A DNA stretch of 64,000 nucleotides. It comes from Symbiodinium natans. Lineage: Eukaryota; Sar; Dinophyceae; Suessiales; Symbiodiniaceae. The DNA is taken from NCBI GenBank assembly GCA_905221605.1, contig CAJNDS010002745.1:1140703-1204702 (forward strand), in the 5' to 3' direction. Position numbers and translations under genes: made by a program. Positions 50,641 through 62,973 of this stretch are shown here, one piece after another (the stretch's first letter is position 1; each line of letters starts with the position of its first letter). Under the pieces are notes generated by a model. The model had not been told where the DNA came from, did no database searches, and worked only from the letters and a program-made list of their open reading frames with translations.

Positions 50641-51599
50641 TAATGTTCAGTGCCCCAAAAAGCCAAACCTAGGCAAAAAGGATTTGAAAGTGTGAAGAAT
50701 AGTGTCCAGAAAAAGGTTGGCGATGAACGTTTGAGAGGCACTAGAAATCCCAAGTATTGGCTTCAAAGAATCTGAATCTTCTTGAAACCCATGGGCGAGC
50801 GTTGTGTTTGCAAATGGGGTGGGGCTGCGCCACCCCCCAACCCCCGCTTGTTTTGAAGCTGTGCAAGCTTTCTTGAAAACATAGGACTCTTGTTGAAAAC
50901 CAGCATTGTTTTTCAACAATCAAACACATATTTCGCAATCTTGACCGTAATCAGCAGCCCATAGTGTGCTTCTTTCTGAATTGTTAAGCAAGAAACATAA
51001 GCTAACAGACGGTTGTTGGGCCTAATGCTTAACCTCTTTCTCGCTCATTCTTTCTTACTTGTACACCAGGGGCGATCAGGTGCGTTTTGTTCATCCTTTC
51101 CCGCTTTTTGATTTGCTACTAATTCCCCTGTCGGGAGGGACGCCGAGTGCAGGGAAGAACCACGACCTGAATGTTTGCTAATTTTTTGAGCTTGGTCGTG
51201 GGAACTGTGTTCATTCTTGACTGTCATGGTCTTAGCTTCTTCTTTTGTCTTTGTTATGAAACTTCAATGTGATTTTAATCACGTGTTATTGTCTAACTCA
51301 GTTTGTGCGATTTTCTTTTGTATGCGGATAATCAGCCTGGTTTCCGCACAAACACGCAGCTTCTTGCGCAACCGTCGTTATACAACAACAGTCAGCAGAT
51401 TCTGGTAGTTTGAGCTACCGCATGGATTACCGTCAAGCAAAAAGCACGATTTCTAGCTGCGTGATCTGGGTTTTTGGGGGGGTGGGGGGGGGGGGGGGGG
51501 GGTGGATGTGGGATGGGGAATGGGGGGTGGGGGGTGGTGGGGGTGGGAGAGGGGGCGGGTAATTACGTTCCTGCCAATGTTTCACCATGCCCGCAAGCG

Positions 51600-51960
51600 G
51601 GTTTAGGACTCTAGCTTTCGGCTTTAGGCTTTGCAGTTAAAGTTTGGTGCTTGAGCTTTGGGGTTTGTGCTTTGAGACTTTAGGGTTTAGGGCTTGAAGA
51701 CTTTAGGGTTTAGGGTTTAGGGCTTTAAGACTTTAGGGTTTAGGGGTTTTCGCTTTGGGATATAGGCTTTAAGACTTTAGGCTTTAGGGCTTTAACACTT
51801 TTGGGTTTAGGGCTTTCGCTTCGGGGTTTCGGCTTTAAGACTTTAGGGTTTAGGGCTTTAGATTTGGGGTTTAGCCATATAAGACTTTAGGGTTTACGCT
51901 TTACCCTTTGAGACATTACTTTTGGGGTTTAGCCTTTAAGACTTTAGCTGTGCGGCTAAG
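51600..51960. repeat. Degenerate telomere-like tract (TTTAGGG/CTTTAAGAC mixture)
   Basis: Alternating TTTAGGG, GGCTTTAAGACTTTAGG and variants over about 360 bases. It looks like a decayed TTTAGGG array with a higher-order unit of roughly 30 bases. Confidence 0.75.
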
Positions 51961-53468
51961 GCTCTTGGACTTTAGCTTCGGATATAGATATCGCCAAACA
52001 TCCCACCCAGACATCCAAGAATCCTAAATCTGCCCAAGAATCCATAAAATTCCGCGTTTTTTGAAAATGCCTACTTTCGCCCCGAAAACACGGAAGCACT
52101 GTAAATACCAGCATTTTCGCTCCCCTCGACCTCATTTTGCCCAATGCGAGATGTGACGCCCGTGAATTTGCAAAAACTCAATGTTTTTTACAATTCCCTA
52201 AAAACGGAGCATATTTCGGGAGGCTCGGAGGCCATGTAAAATATGCAACAAAACATGGGAAAGCGCATTTTCCGAACAAGAACGTAGTTTAAACATAGCG
52301 AAATATGCTAAACGGAACGGTGCATCAAGCAACCTATGTTACCTTGCTTGCTGATCAAGAATACACACTAACACCTTGCGCATATGCATGTACAGTATAC
52401 ATAATGGAACTGTAGAACAGAACTGTGCAGACAACCCAAAACTCACGACAGCATATCATGCATACAACTGCGATGGCGAGATATTTATGCATGACCTGAA
52501 CCAAGTCTGCATATAGCCCATGCCACCAAAAGGAAACAGAGTAGATTGATAAACGTATAGGATTAACAAACACGTCTCAAAAAACAACATCACCACCTGC
52601 ACCAACTGACGATGCAATCTCTAAGCATCTTAGAAAATTGGATGTGTACTCCTATACTATCAGGGTGGGCGGGTGGGGAGGCCCCAGGCACAACAAAAAG
52701 GGCATTCGTTTACACAGAAACCAAATCCCAAATGAACACGACCAGGGAACATGCTTTTTTCTCAGCAAGTTCCCTCCCTGCCAGGGGAATCCCCCCCCAA
52801 AGCCGGCAAGATTCCATAGTCGTCTATCAGGATTGCCGGACCCAAAGGGGTTCAGGATGGTTCCCAGGACTTCTTATCCCTTAAAGCCCTAAACCCGAAA
52901 ATATTTCTTTCTCCCCAAGCCTAAACCCTAAAAGAGTTCCAATTTCTCCCCCACTCTAAACCCTAAAATATGTCAAAACCTCTCCCCGAGCTAGAGTCTC
53001 GCAGGCTGGGAGGTGCCTCGGACTCCGGAGCTCTCGCGGTCTTTTTCTCGCAGCCGAGCAGACCGACCGGTGCGAGGTGTGAGGCCTTTGGCCTGCAAAG
53101 GGCTTTGAAGGTGCCCCCTTCGGTTTTTGAGACCTTCGGCCTGCAAAGGGTCTTGAAGGTACCCTTCGGTTGTAGCCGCCAACAGCGGGCGCTCACACAC
53201 CTCTTGAAAATTTTGCTCAACTTGCATTTTACATTATGTTACCCAGGGCGCTCTAGGTCTTTGGGTCAGGCAACACCACCACCCGGAAAGTCTGCCAGGT
53301 CCAGTGGGCGTTCAGGTCCTGGGGGGCTTCAACAAGCTCTGATGTTTCCCACTCTTAGGTCCCCAAGTTCCGGCAAATAATAATAGTTATTATATGGCAA
53401 CCAATGATGATGAATTATATTTTAGATGCAAATCTGATAAACTTGCCAACCCCATCTTGACAACCTGC

Positions 53469-53788
53469 CGTCCATGCTGTCCTGGGCGGATACGTGATGA
53501 CTCGCCGTGACCGTCTGGTCATGCATTTGGACCACACCTGTCACAAAGGCAAGGTTTACCGGGTACAGGCTCATGACTCCAGTCTTTCTTTGTCACGGGC
53601 TTGAAAATAAAACCTCAACCCTAAAACCTAAGCCTAGAGGAAGAACAAGCGGGAGACGAGGCGCGACGATGATCCGGATGCCACAGTGCGATGTCGTTGT
53701 GCGGTGGATAGATCGGAACGGGTACGAAGCCCTCGGAGCCCCAACCGCTGGGGAGCTCGCTGCTGCCCTTGGAAGCTATGAACCCTAA
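53469..53788 (+). CDS. Possible short exons (low support)
   Basis: Two short stretches have protein-like composition in one frame each. One at about 53469-53600 reads GGYVMTRRDRLVMHL then CHKGKVYRVQAHDS. The other at about 53640-53788 includes MPQCDVVVRWIDRNGYEAL and ends at a stop just before a CCCTAAA tract. They are not in the same frame and no splice sites were fixed. They could be remnants of one gene or chance. Confidence 0.2.
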
Positions 53789-54059
53789 ACCCTAAACCCT
53801 CAACCCGAAACCCTTAACCCTCACCCCGAATTATGACGGTTTTGACTGCTAGGCGATTTGGACTGCTAGGCGATTCTGACCGCCAGGCGATTGTGACTTC
53901 TACTTGCTAGTTGTACTTATCTTGCTATTTTTCCCGAATGCTCCGCAGAAAGGCTCCCGTTTGCAAGTTGGGGGTCTGGGGGTTGGGAGGTTACCAAACG
54001 TCGTTGCGTTGTGTTCGCGAAGCGTTCGCAAGCGTCTGCGCAGCGTTCGCGAGTGGCGT

Positions 54060-54990
54060 CACGCGCGCTGTTAAGCCGGCCTTCCGCGTGGCGTTCCACG
54101 GCATTCCGAATCCGTCAAGCTAAGGGGCAACTCCACAGAACGCGCGCCGCTGTGGCGTTCCACGTGGCGTTGCGGGGACACACGTCCTGTGGAGTTCCCC
54201 TTTAGCTTCACGGATTCGGAACGCCGCGGAACGCCACGTGGAACGCCGCGGGGACGCGTGGAGTTCCCCCTTAGCTTGACGGCTTCGGGCTTCGGAACGC
54301 CGCGGAACGCCACAGCGGCGCGCGTCCTGTGGAGTTGAGTTCCCCCTTAGCTTCACGGATTCGGAACGCCGCGGGGACGCGTGCCCGGAGTTCGCCCTTA
54401 GCTTGACGGATTCGGGAACGCCGCGGCGTTCCACGTTTCCGCGGCGTTCCGAATCCATCCAGCTCAGGGGGAACTCCACAGGGCACGCGTCCCCGCGGCG
54501 TTCCACGTGGCGTCGGCGTTCCGAATCCGTCAAGCTAAGGGGGATCTCCACAGGACGTCAAGCTAAGGAGGAAATTGACGGGTACATGTAGGGGAAACTC
54601 CACAGGACGCGTGTTCTCGCGGGGTTCCGAGTCGCTAAGGGGATCCCGAAGCTCCGTCAAGCTAAGGGGAAGCTCTACAGGACGCGTGTCTCCGCGGCGT
54701 TCCGATTCCGTCAAGCTAAGGGGAAACTCCAGAGGACGCGTGTCCTCGCGGCGTTCCCAGTCCGTCAAGCTAAGGGGAAGCTTCATAGGGCGCGTGTTCC
54801 CGCGCGGCGTTCCGAACGCGTCAGGCATTCCGAATCCCCACGGCGGAAACTCCAAAGGCGCATGTCCCCGCGGCGCTTCGAAGCCGTCAAGCTAAGGGGA
54901 AACACGCGTGCGCTCGCGGCGTTTCGAATCCCTCAAGCTAAGGGGGAACTCCAAAGGCTTCACGGATTCGGTGAAGCTACGGGGGGAAGG
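54060..54990. repeat. Array of ~60-bp GC-rich repeats in both orientations
   Basis: The unit contains GCGGCGTTCCGAATCCGTC, AAGCTAAGGGGAACTCC and ACAGGACGCGTGTCC. Copies run forward at 54060-54170, inverted at about 54180-54400 (TTAGCTTCACGGATTCGG orientation), then forward again to 54990, some truncated. ORFs crossing it on both strands are repeat translations, not genes. Confidence 0.8.
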
Positions 54991-55049
54991 AACTCCATAG
55001 TACGCGTGTACCCCCAACGTTCTGAATCCGATGCTGCTGCAGCGGTCAT

Positions 55050-55440
55050 GAGCCTTAGTCTGTTCTGCTACGCTTCTTTTCAGGACTGTGCTGGAGTAGA
55101 GCACGCTCCGTCACCTTGTAGACCTTTCTTCCTATTTTCATGTCTGTGTTTGCCTTGTCGGCCTTAGCTTCTCGAATTGGAGCAAGAACTCTTTGGCCGG
55201 AGTCTGTCTGAGCCTTAGCGTGTTTTCGAGACTGTGCTTCAGCAGAGCATGAACATTCACATATGATGTCGCTCCTTCCCGACACCTTGTGGACATTTGT
55301 TCATGTTTTCGTGTATGTCTTTGTCTTGTCGGCCTTAGCTTGTCGAATTGGCGCACGAACTCGTTGGCGAGAGTCTGTCTGAGCCTTAGCATGTTTTCGA
55401 GACTGTGCTTCCAATATGCTGTCGCTCATTCCCGACATGA
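55050..55440. repeat. ~165-bp tandem repeats
   Basis: Three copies begin GAGCCTTAG at 55050, 55210 and 55381. They contain TTCTCGACTGTGCTT-like, CTTGTCGGCCTTAGCTT and GAGTCTGTCT words. A fourth partial copy starts at 55731, beyond the fold-back element. Confidence 0.75.
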
Positions 55441-55526
55441 TTGCGCATGTGCAAATCTCGCAGCTGATTTTGGGTTCAGAAGTGGGTTGGCGACGTCAAG
55501 TTCATGGGCATGGCCTTATGCACATG

Positions 55527-55714
55527 TTTTCCGTGTAGCGGATGGCGAGGATGCGTTGGCACGGCGCACGCAGCGAGCAATGGCCTCGTAGCCGTGGCCT
55601 CAATGGGATCCTGGCTCGATCTTGCAATTGAATTTGCTGCTTTGCTGGAGTTGGAGGCCACTGCTCGCTGCATGCGCCGAGCCAACGCATCCTCGCCATC
55701 CGTTACACGGAAAA
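55527..55714. repeat. Fold-back element: 61-bp arms, 66-bp loop
   Basis: The left arm 55527-55587 (TTTTCCGTGTAGCGGATGG...) pairs with the right arm 55654-55714 with four mismatches. It interrupts the 165-bp repeat series. Long perfect arms suggest a MITE or a recent inverted duplication. No target duplication was found. Confidence 0.85.
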
Positions 55715-55799
55715 TTGAGCTGCAGCGGTCTGAGCCTTATTATGCTCCGTTCCGCTTCTCATTCAGACCGTGCTTGAGCAGAGCATGATCAATCACCTT

Positions 55800-56344
55800 G
55801 CGAATGCCACGACGGCGCGACCTGTACATAGGAGATTGAACGCATGCCTTCGCCGAACCGTCAAAAGCCCTGTGCCTATGGTGAGTATAAGCTGTGCAGA
55901 GCGATGACACATGCCTCCGGCGCCATGCGCTGGCCGGTCAGACGCTTGTTGCCTTTTAGCAAGTTAAGAGAATGCGCACATCACAGCACATGACAGTTGA
56001 CCGGTAAACACGTATGTATGTCGATGATTGCAACCGATCCAGTCTTGGTGGCCTAGGCTCCTAAATGGGGGATGACATGCATCACTTGCAGGATTATGCA
56101 CGTTGCCTTGCAGTCTTGTATATCATGAACATGTGTTATCCATGCTGTCAGGCGAAGACCCTGCAACTTCATGCACAATGTTCCGATTGAACCGTGCGAG
56201 AAAAAACGCTCCTTTTCCGCCGGCGCACCGACGTTTCGTTTTTTTCGCGTTATATCTACGTTATCGGTGACTGCTTTCTGCATTCGGGTTCGTGGCTCCT
56301 ATCAGGTTGACTTCTGGCACAGTCCCACATGCTGCCATGTCGGC
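55800..56344. other. Gene-free stretch
   Basis: No gene, RNA or repeat recognised. It lies downstream of the minus-strand multi-exon gene and may include its 3' UTR. Confidence 0.4.
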
Positions 56345-59300
56345 CTATGGGACCCAGATCCCAGTTTTGCGGGGGCTCGGGCTTGTGGTATTGGGGAACA
56401 ATGACTGCTGCATCCGAGCATCCGAAGGCGGATGCGGACTGCAAACCACTGTGTCACCGGTCATCTTCACGTAGCGCTTGTGGATATGGTTGTACAATGC
56501 AATCATGCCGTTGCCTGCATCCACCACTCTGAATCGCTCCCCCGTCCAGGCATCGGGAAGGGCGGCGTGGTGGGGGCTGCTGGCATCCATGTAGTGGCCG
56601 TTCATGCGCAGGAAGCGGTTGTGAGCAGCATTGTGCCTTGGCTCTTGTCACTCCGGGATTCCTGTACCCTAAGAGCATAAACCCAAGAAAGGCCCACTAA
56701 CAGCCCTCTTGACATCCCTCTGAACCCTGTCCGGGATGCAGGGCCACCATCGTGCCAGGCTGAAGGTAGTTCTTCACAGGCACCATGTAGAAGCGCTCAA
56801 GGGTCCAATCTGCAGGCAGCGCGTGGGCATCTCGGTGGCTGCTGGCTCTGACGTGTCCACTCGTTTCCATGGTGATGTAGCGGTTGTTGGCTAAGTTGTG
56901 GAGTGCCACCATTCCATCTCCTGCATCGACGACCTCGAAGAACTCGGATTCCCAGTCATGTGCGAGGTGCTTGGCCGCCTGAAAATGCATCTCTCAAGTC
57001 AACCGGCTGTCTTGTTCTTACACAAAATTATAGGGCAGGAGCTTCCGGCCTGGATTGGGCTGACGGTCATCTGGTCCCCGGCCATCTTCACGAAGCGGTT
57101 GCTGAAGGCGTTGTGCAGCGCGACCTTCCCGTTGCCCGCGTCGACGACGGCGAAGCGCTCGAAGGTGTGGCCATAGGGAAAATCCGGTTTGATGTCCGTG
57201 ACACCCGTGGCAGCCATGTCTCCGGTATGTTTGTTCCTTGGCTCAAAATGGGTGTTTGGGGTTTGAGGCTTCGGGGTTTTGGGATTTTGGGGTTCCGGGC
57301 TTTGGGATTTGGGGTTCGGCTTCCGCTGTGGTTGTTTGGAACCTCATGCATCCCAGGGTGCAGCTGTAGGTAACGCCTGGCCACGGGGCTGTACAAGGCG
57401 ACCAAAGAGCTGAATGTGAAGAGCCGCTGGCTCTCCTTACTGGTGCTTAAGGGAGAGTGGAAGAGTGAATATAGGGACTATTATAAAGGGATTATGTAGG
57501 GACTACAAAAGGGTTTCACTCCTGCACTCTCCCTTAAGCACCAGTAAGTCTCGGGTAGAACTTGGCAATCCCCCAGCGGACGACCAAAGGTCGTCCAGTC
57601 GGTGCGGTGTCCGTTCCCCATATGTCGATGCCCGTCTGCGGTGAATATCCTAGGATGGCCCCTAAAAAACCCTCTGAAAAAATAATAATTCCTGAACAGG
57701 ATCCTCTTCAACCCCAAAAAAAAAGAAGAAGGAAAAGGCGCAAGAGGTCCCAAGAGCTTGCCTAGGATCTCAGCGGTCTTGCCATCAAAGTGCGACACGG
57801 AGAAGTGCCAACCATCAACGGCTCCTACTCGGAAGCTGCCGATCTGCACGAAGCGATCCCCAAAGGAAACGCCTTTAGGCTTACCGGTGTACCTTGCTGG
57901 CCCCCAAAACCCAAGGAAGTAAAAGTTGTGAAACTTTCAGAATAGACTACCTTATAAGAAGCCCAGAAGTTGAAAAGTTGGGGGTTTGAGCCAGTAAGGT
58001 ACTTGCGAGACCAGAGGTTGTAGTCGGTGAGGGGACCGCCAATCACATGGCCGTTTGCGCCGTAGACGTAGGAAGTCTTGCCATGAACATGAGAGACGGA
58101 GAGATGCCTGGAATCCGCTTCGCCGATCCGCCAGTACTTTCCGAACTGGATGAAACGATCTCCCAACTTCACTTCCCCGATCTCTCCATGGGCCACGTGC
58201 CTGGGCTCAATGCCCCAGCCGCTGAAGTCCGTGCGTGGTCCCGGGTAGTGATGCCCATCAGCAGTGAAGATCCTATCAGGGTGTTCTTTTTGAGACTCCA
58301 CTGTGACAAGAGAAGCTGCGGGCGCCTCCTTGCGATCTTATCTCGACCTCACCATACCTCACCCCTTGCAGTGAGTGGTGTGCGCCCCTCTCTCTTTAAT
58401 GATTGGCCAAGTCACCTGACTCACCTCACAGGTGCTCCTTCCGCAACTTACAAAACCCTCAATCCTAAACCCGACCCCTAAGCCCCAAACCCCAAACCCT
58501 AAACCCTTTAAACCCCAAAACCCCCAAACCCCAAAACCCCAAAACCCCAAAACCCCAAAACCCCAAAACCCCAAAACCCCAAAACCCCAAAACCCCAAAA
58601 CCCTAAAATCCCAAAACCCCAAAACCCCAAACCCCACACCCTAAATGTTCAGCCCAAAGCTCATACACGTGTTGATGCTGCGGTGGGAGATGGTGAAGTG
58701 CCACGAGTCAAGCGCCGCCAGGCGCCAGTCCCCAAACTGGATGAACCCGGGGCCTGGTTTAGGGTTTAGGGTTTAGGGTTTAGGGTTTAGGGTCAAGGGT
58801 TTAGGGTTTAGGGTTTAGGGTTTAGGGTTTAGGGTTTAGGGCATAGGGTTTAAGGTTTAGGGTTTAGGGTTTAGGTCAAGGGTTTAGGGTTTAGGGTTTA
58901 GGGTTTAGGGTTTAGGGCATAGGGCTTAGGGTTTAGGGTTCAGGGTTTAGGGTTTAGGGTTTAGGGTTGGAGCCGGGGGCTGGTCATTGGGAAGCCGTGC
59001 CGCGTTCAAACGCGGCTTGGCGGTGCTCCTTCCTTCGCCGTGTCTAGACTCACCCTAAACCCTAAACCCTAAACCCTAAACCCTAAACCCTAAACCCTAA
59101 ACCCTAAACCCTAAACCCTAAACCCTAAACCCTAAACCCTAAACCCTAAACCGTCAAGGCTTTCTGCTAAAGGCAAAGACCCCTCCCCTCTCCGGGGCCA
59201 TCACCTGTGGTGATTCCTGAGCAAGATCCGAGGATGCTCCTTGGTTCCATATCAACCCAGAAGTGGTTTGGTGGCGTTTTGGGGTTTAGGGTTTCGGGGG

Positions 59301-60560
59301 TTGGGGTTTGGGTTTGGGGTTGAGGGCCCCAATGAGCTGCAAGCGTCTGGATGGCACCACAGTGCCACTGTGTGGGTCGGTGGACCAAATGGGTGGTCCC
59401 AACAATCGTCGGGCGTCCCAGGACCGTGCCATCGGATTTGTACGCCTGGGCTGCAGAGGGGCGAAACAAGAAAGTGTTGCACATGAAAGCCGAGAAACTT
59501 GAATAGCCTGGCTGGCGCCATTCGCGGGGTTGGTGTGGGTCAGCAGTAAATGCTGATCGTCCCCAACCCCGATGCGGAAGTTGCCAATTTGCAAGAACCG
59601 ATCCCCATAGCCCAATCCGGCGGGACCAGCATCGCGTCCCCACCGGGTTCCTTGCCACGCATTCCACGTGCCCTTCGGCACTGAATGAATGGTGCCATCA
59701 CTCCCTCGGAAAAGCTGTGGGGTGTGCCCATTCCTTCACTGAACTTGAAAACCCTTGCAAAAAATTTCTTTTTTAGCTGTTTCTTAGGAATTGTAGTGCC
59801 CCAAAGTTAAGCAGCACCAGTAATTAGGAATTGTTCCCACGTATCTCTAAGATTCTGATGGGAGATGCTCATGTGATCGTGGTCCAGCGCTCCCAAGCGG
59901 AAGTTGCCGATCTGGATGAACTCGCTCCCAAAGGTGATGCCGGAGGGAATGCCGATGGGCCTACGGAAGTCACAAAACCGAATTCTCCTATCTGTATATA
60001 AATATAAATATAAATACAAATGTAAATATAGTTAATCTCTGAAACTAAGCATTGTTTAAGAATATGCCTACTCAATACATTTGGGTAGTAGATGCATGTG
60101 TGTCCAGCTTTGATATCGTTGAGTTGTACATCTATAGTTTTAGCTTAAAACACTGACCTACGTAAAACTCCAGCCTGCAGTGCGACGTTTTATGTAAACA
60201 TATAAATATAAATAAATAAATAAATAAATATATATATATATATATACAGTGTGCGTGTGCACCGCGATGCTTGGGAATCAATCAGAGCAGCGTCACGTGG
60301 GTTGAACACGCCATGTCTGCTTTACTCAGATTCCGGCCAGAGGTTCTTCGTGATCATGGGGGGAAGTATTGTCATGCCAAATCTAGCACAAACTTCTCAG
60401 AAGGCCAACCCTAAACCCTAAACCCTAAACCCTAACTCCGGGCCCAGCTGTGCAGGCTTCAGCCCAGCCCTGAAAGCCCTTGTCCCTCCTGCGCCAGGCA
60501 CTGTCACTCCAGCGTCCGGAGTAGCGGAGGCCTTCACCAGAAGGTGCAGCGCGAACCCCA

Positions 60561-60594
<34 letters not shown>

Positions 60595-62794
60595 GAATAA
60601 AAAAAAACTCATCCAAAAAGCACAAGCGCACTCAAAAACAAACACAAGCAGCCACTGCTGTTGTGGATTGGGGCATTGCTGCCTACACCCTAGACTCCAA
60701 ACCTAAACCCTAAGCGCTAAACCCTAAGCCCTAAACCAAGCAGCCATTGCTCTTGTAGATTTGGGCGTTGTTGCCGTTCTTGTGGGAGATGCTGAAGTGG
60801 TCCGCATCGAGAGCGGCCAAGCGCCAGTCGCCAAGCTGCACGAAGCGGTCTCCCCAGGATCCGAAGTTCGGATTGCAGACTCCATGGGCCACCTCACCAG
60901 GGCATACATACATACATGCATCCATCCATGCATGCATGCATATACATACATACGTACATACATACACGGGTGTAGGGTTTAGAGTTTAGGGATTCAGGGT
61001 TTAGGGTTTTTTGGTTTAGGGTTTAGGGCTTAGGGTTTAGGGTTTAGGGTTTAGGGTTTAGGGTTTAGGGTTTAGGGATACATATTATATATATATATGT
61101 ATGTGTTTGCACTTATCGAATATCAGTCTTCATACTCACATACTCATAGTTCATAGAAGCTGCTCACCTTCAGGTTCATGTTAATAAACATATTGTTCAC
61201 ACACTCAAAGTCAAAACAACTATACATCTATATGTATATCTATATATATATATATACTAAGAAGAGGAGTAACCTGCTCTGCAGATACATATGAGTCACA
61301 CCTCCGCAATGCTCTTGCAGGTCCATGGGGCCACGGGACGGTTCAACACGTAGTTAAAACCCTGGTTGTTGTCGGCGACTTGGCCGGCACTCGTGAAGAC
61401 CTGAAGCGCCCGCTTCTGCCCGTTATGCGTCCAAATCAAGGGCAGGTTCGAGCCATCCGCGTCGCCAAGGCGGAAGTTGCCTATCTGCAGGAACCTGGAT
61501 TAAGTGGAAGCGGCGTTGGCTCACAAACGACATGCCGGAGAGGGTCGGGGCGATAAAAAAAGGCATGCACAGTGATCACAGCCTCTCCCCTCAACCTCCA
61601 ACTGCGGGTATACTTCCTTGGAGGAGCGATGAGCCAGAAATGTCACGCCCACCCGAGGAAATTCGACTGACCCCTTGTGTCTGGATAAACACTCCTAAAC
61701 CCTAAACCCTAAACCCTAAAGCCTACTTGGCACCCCACAACAAATGACCCAATCACCCTGTGGACATGCGGTGATCCCGGGAACGGCTTCCCCAGTCTTA
61801 GAAGTCTACACTTGGTCTACATAATATCATTCTATCATCTTTGTGTTCTTATATTCTCTGTATCAGGATTTGACATATGTTATCATTGTTATTACAATGT
61901 ATTTTCATGTATTCATGCTACTCACTCACTACAGACTTTTTATCGACATAAATGTATTTATCTACAGAGAGTCCTTCAACTCGGAGGGGCTTATCTCCGA
62001 CGGTGATACCCATGGGAGGACCTTCGTAACGGTCCAAGACGTTATAGTCCTTGTCGCCGCACAAGCAACACTCAAGTTGCCCCGCAGAAGCTTCATTCAG
62101 GGTGGGCATGGCTTTAGGCTGGTCTTCGGGAATCTACGCTGCGTGGCAGTTCAACTCGCGCAGCTGCAAACCGGCCAAGGATCAGTGCGGTCCGACATCC
62201 TGGAACCATCGTTCTTGTACACAGCACTCTTCCCGGAGCGGATGTGCCTCAGCTGAGAGCGTCTTGTCTTGGTTCGACGGCGTGCTTCTCACCACGTGTT
62301 TTCCGAGCATCTCGCGCCACGTGCAAATACAAAAGAGCTTGCATGCACGCCCGAAACAGAACATCCGTGAAAACCCCCAAAGAGCTGCTTTTTCCGTCCA
62401 TTTGGGTGGCGTCTGACTTTTGTGCAGCTGAGCCTTCAACTGCTTTGTCTCAGGCCTTTTAGGCACCACATTTCCCGGTATGCTAACGAAATATCCCGGC
62501 CTAGAGCTTGAGGTGCATTGTGAGGACCCTGAAGTAGGTCGCCCTTTTGGGCAGTAAGGAATGTCAGATTTCCCGAGCTCCTTGCCCGAAAGCTCCTAGG
62601 ACTCCTGCAACGAATCCGAGCCTCCCCTGAAAAATCCCAGAGCCCAATTAGTCCTCCCAGTGCCCGTGAAGTTGCTCGGTTAAAGGCTCGAGGTTGGGGG
62701 TGTTCGAAGTGGACACTTTCTTGCGCGGATGTCCGCACAAGAAACAGCCACACCCTTACGAAAGCTTTGGACTTTGGACAGAGGCAAAGCTGGC

Positions 62795-62845
<51 letters not shown>

Positions 62846-62888
62846 CAGTAGCAGTAGCAGTAGCAGTAGCAGTAGCAGTAGCAGTAGC

Positions 62889-62973
<85 letters not shown>

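Larger units (their letters stand above)
50464..53468. other. Gene-free stretch with telomere-like and homopolymer tracts
   Basis: No credible gene seen on either strand. It contains a TTTAGGG run at 50561-50640, a near-pure G tract at about 51474-51560, and degenerate GGGTTTAGGGCTTTAAGAC-type repeats at 51600-51960. Scattered CCCTAAA words occur at 52880-52970. A roughly 45-base duplication around CCTTCGGCCTGCAAAGGG lies at 53083-53170. Confidence 0.6.

Noticed and set aside
51474-51560. G-tract as a telomere or functional element
   Set aside because: Nearly pure G with T interruptions, no repeat unit; likely simple sequence or a sequencing-difficult tract.
54071-54895. ORFs on both strands in the 60-bp repeat array
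   Set aside because: Direct consequence of a repeat unit without stops; different frames in adjacent copies.
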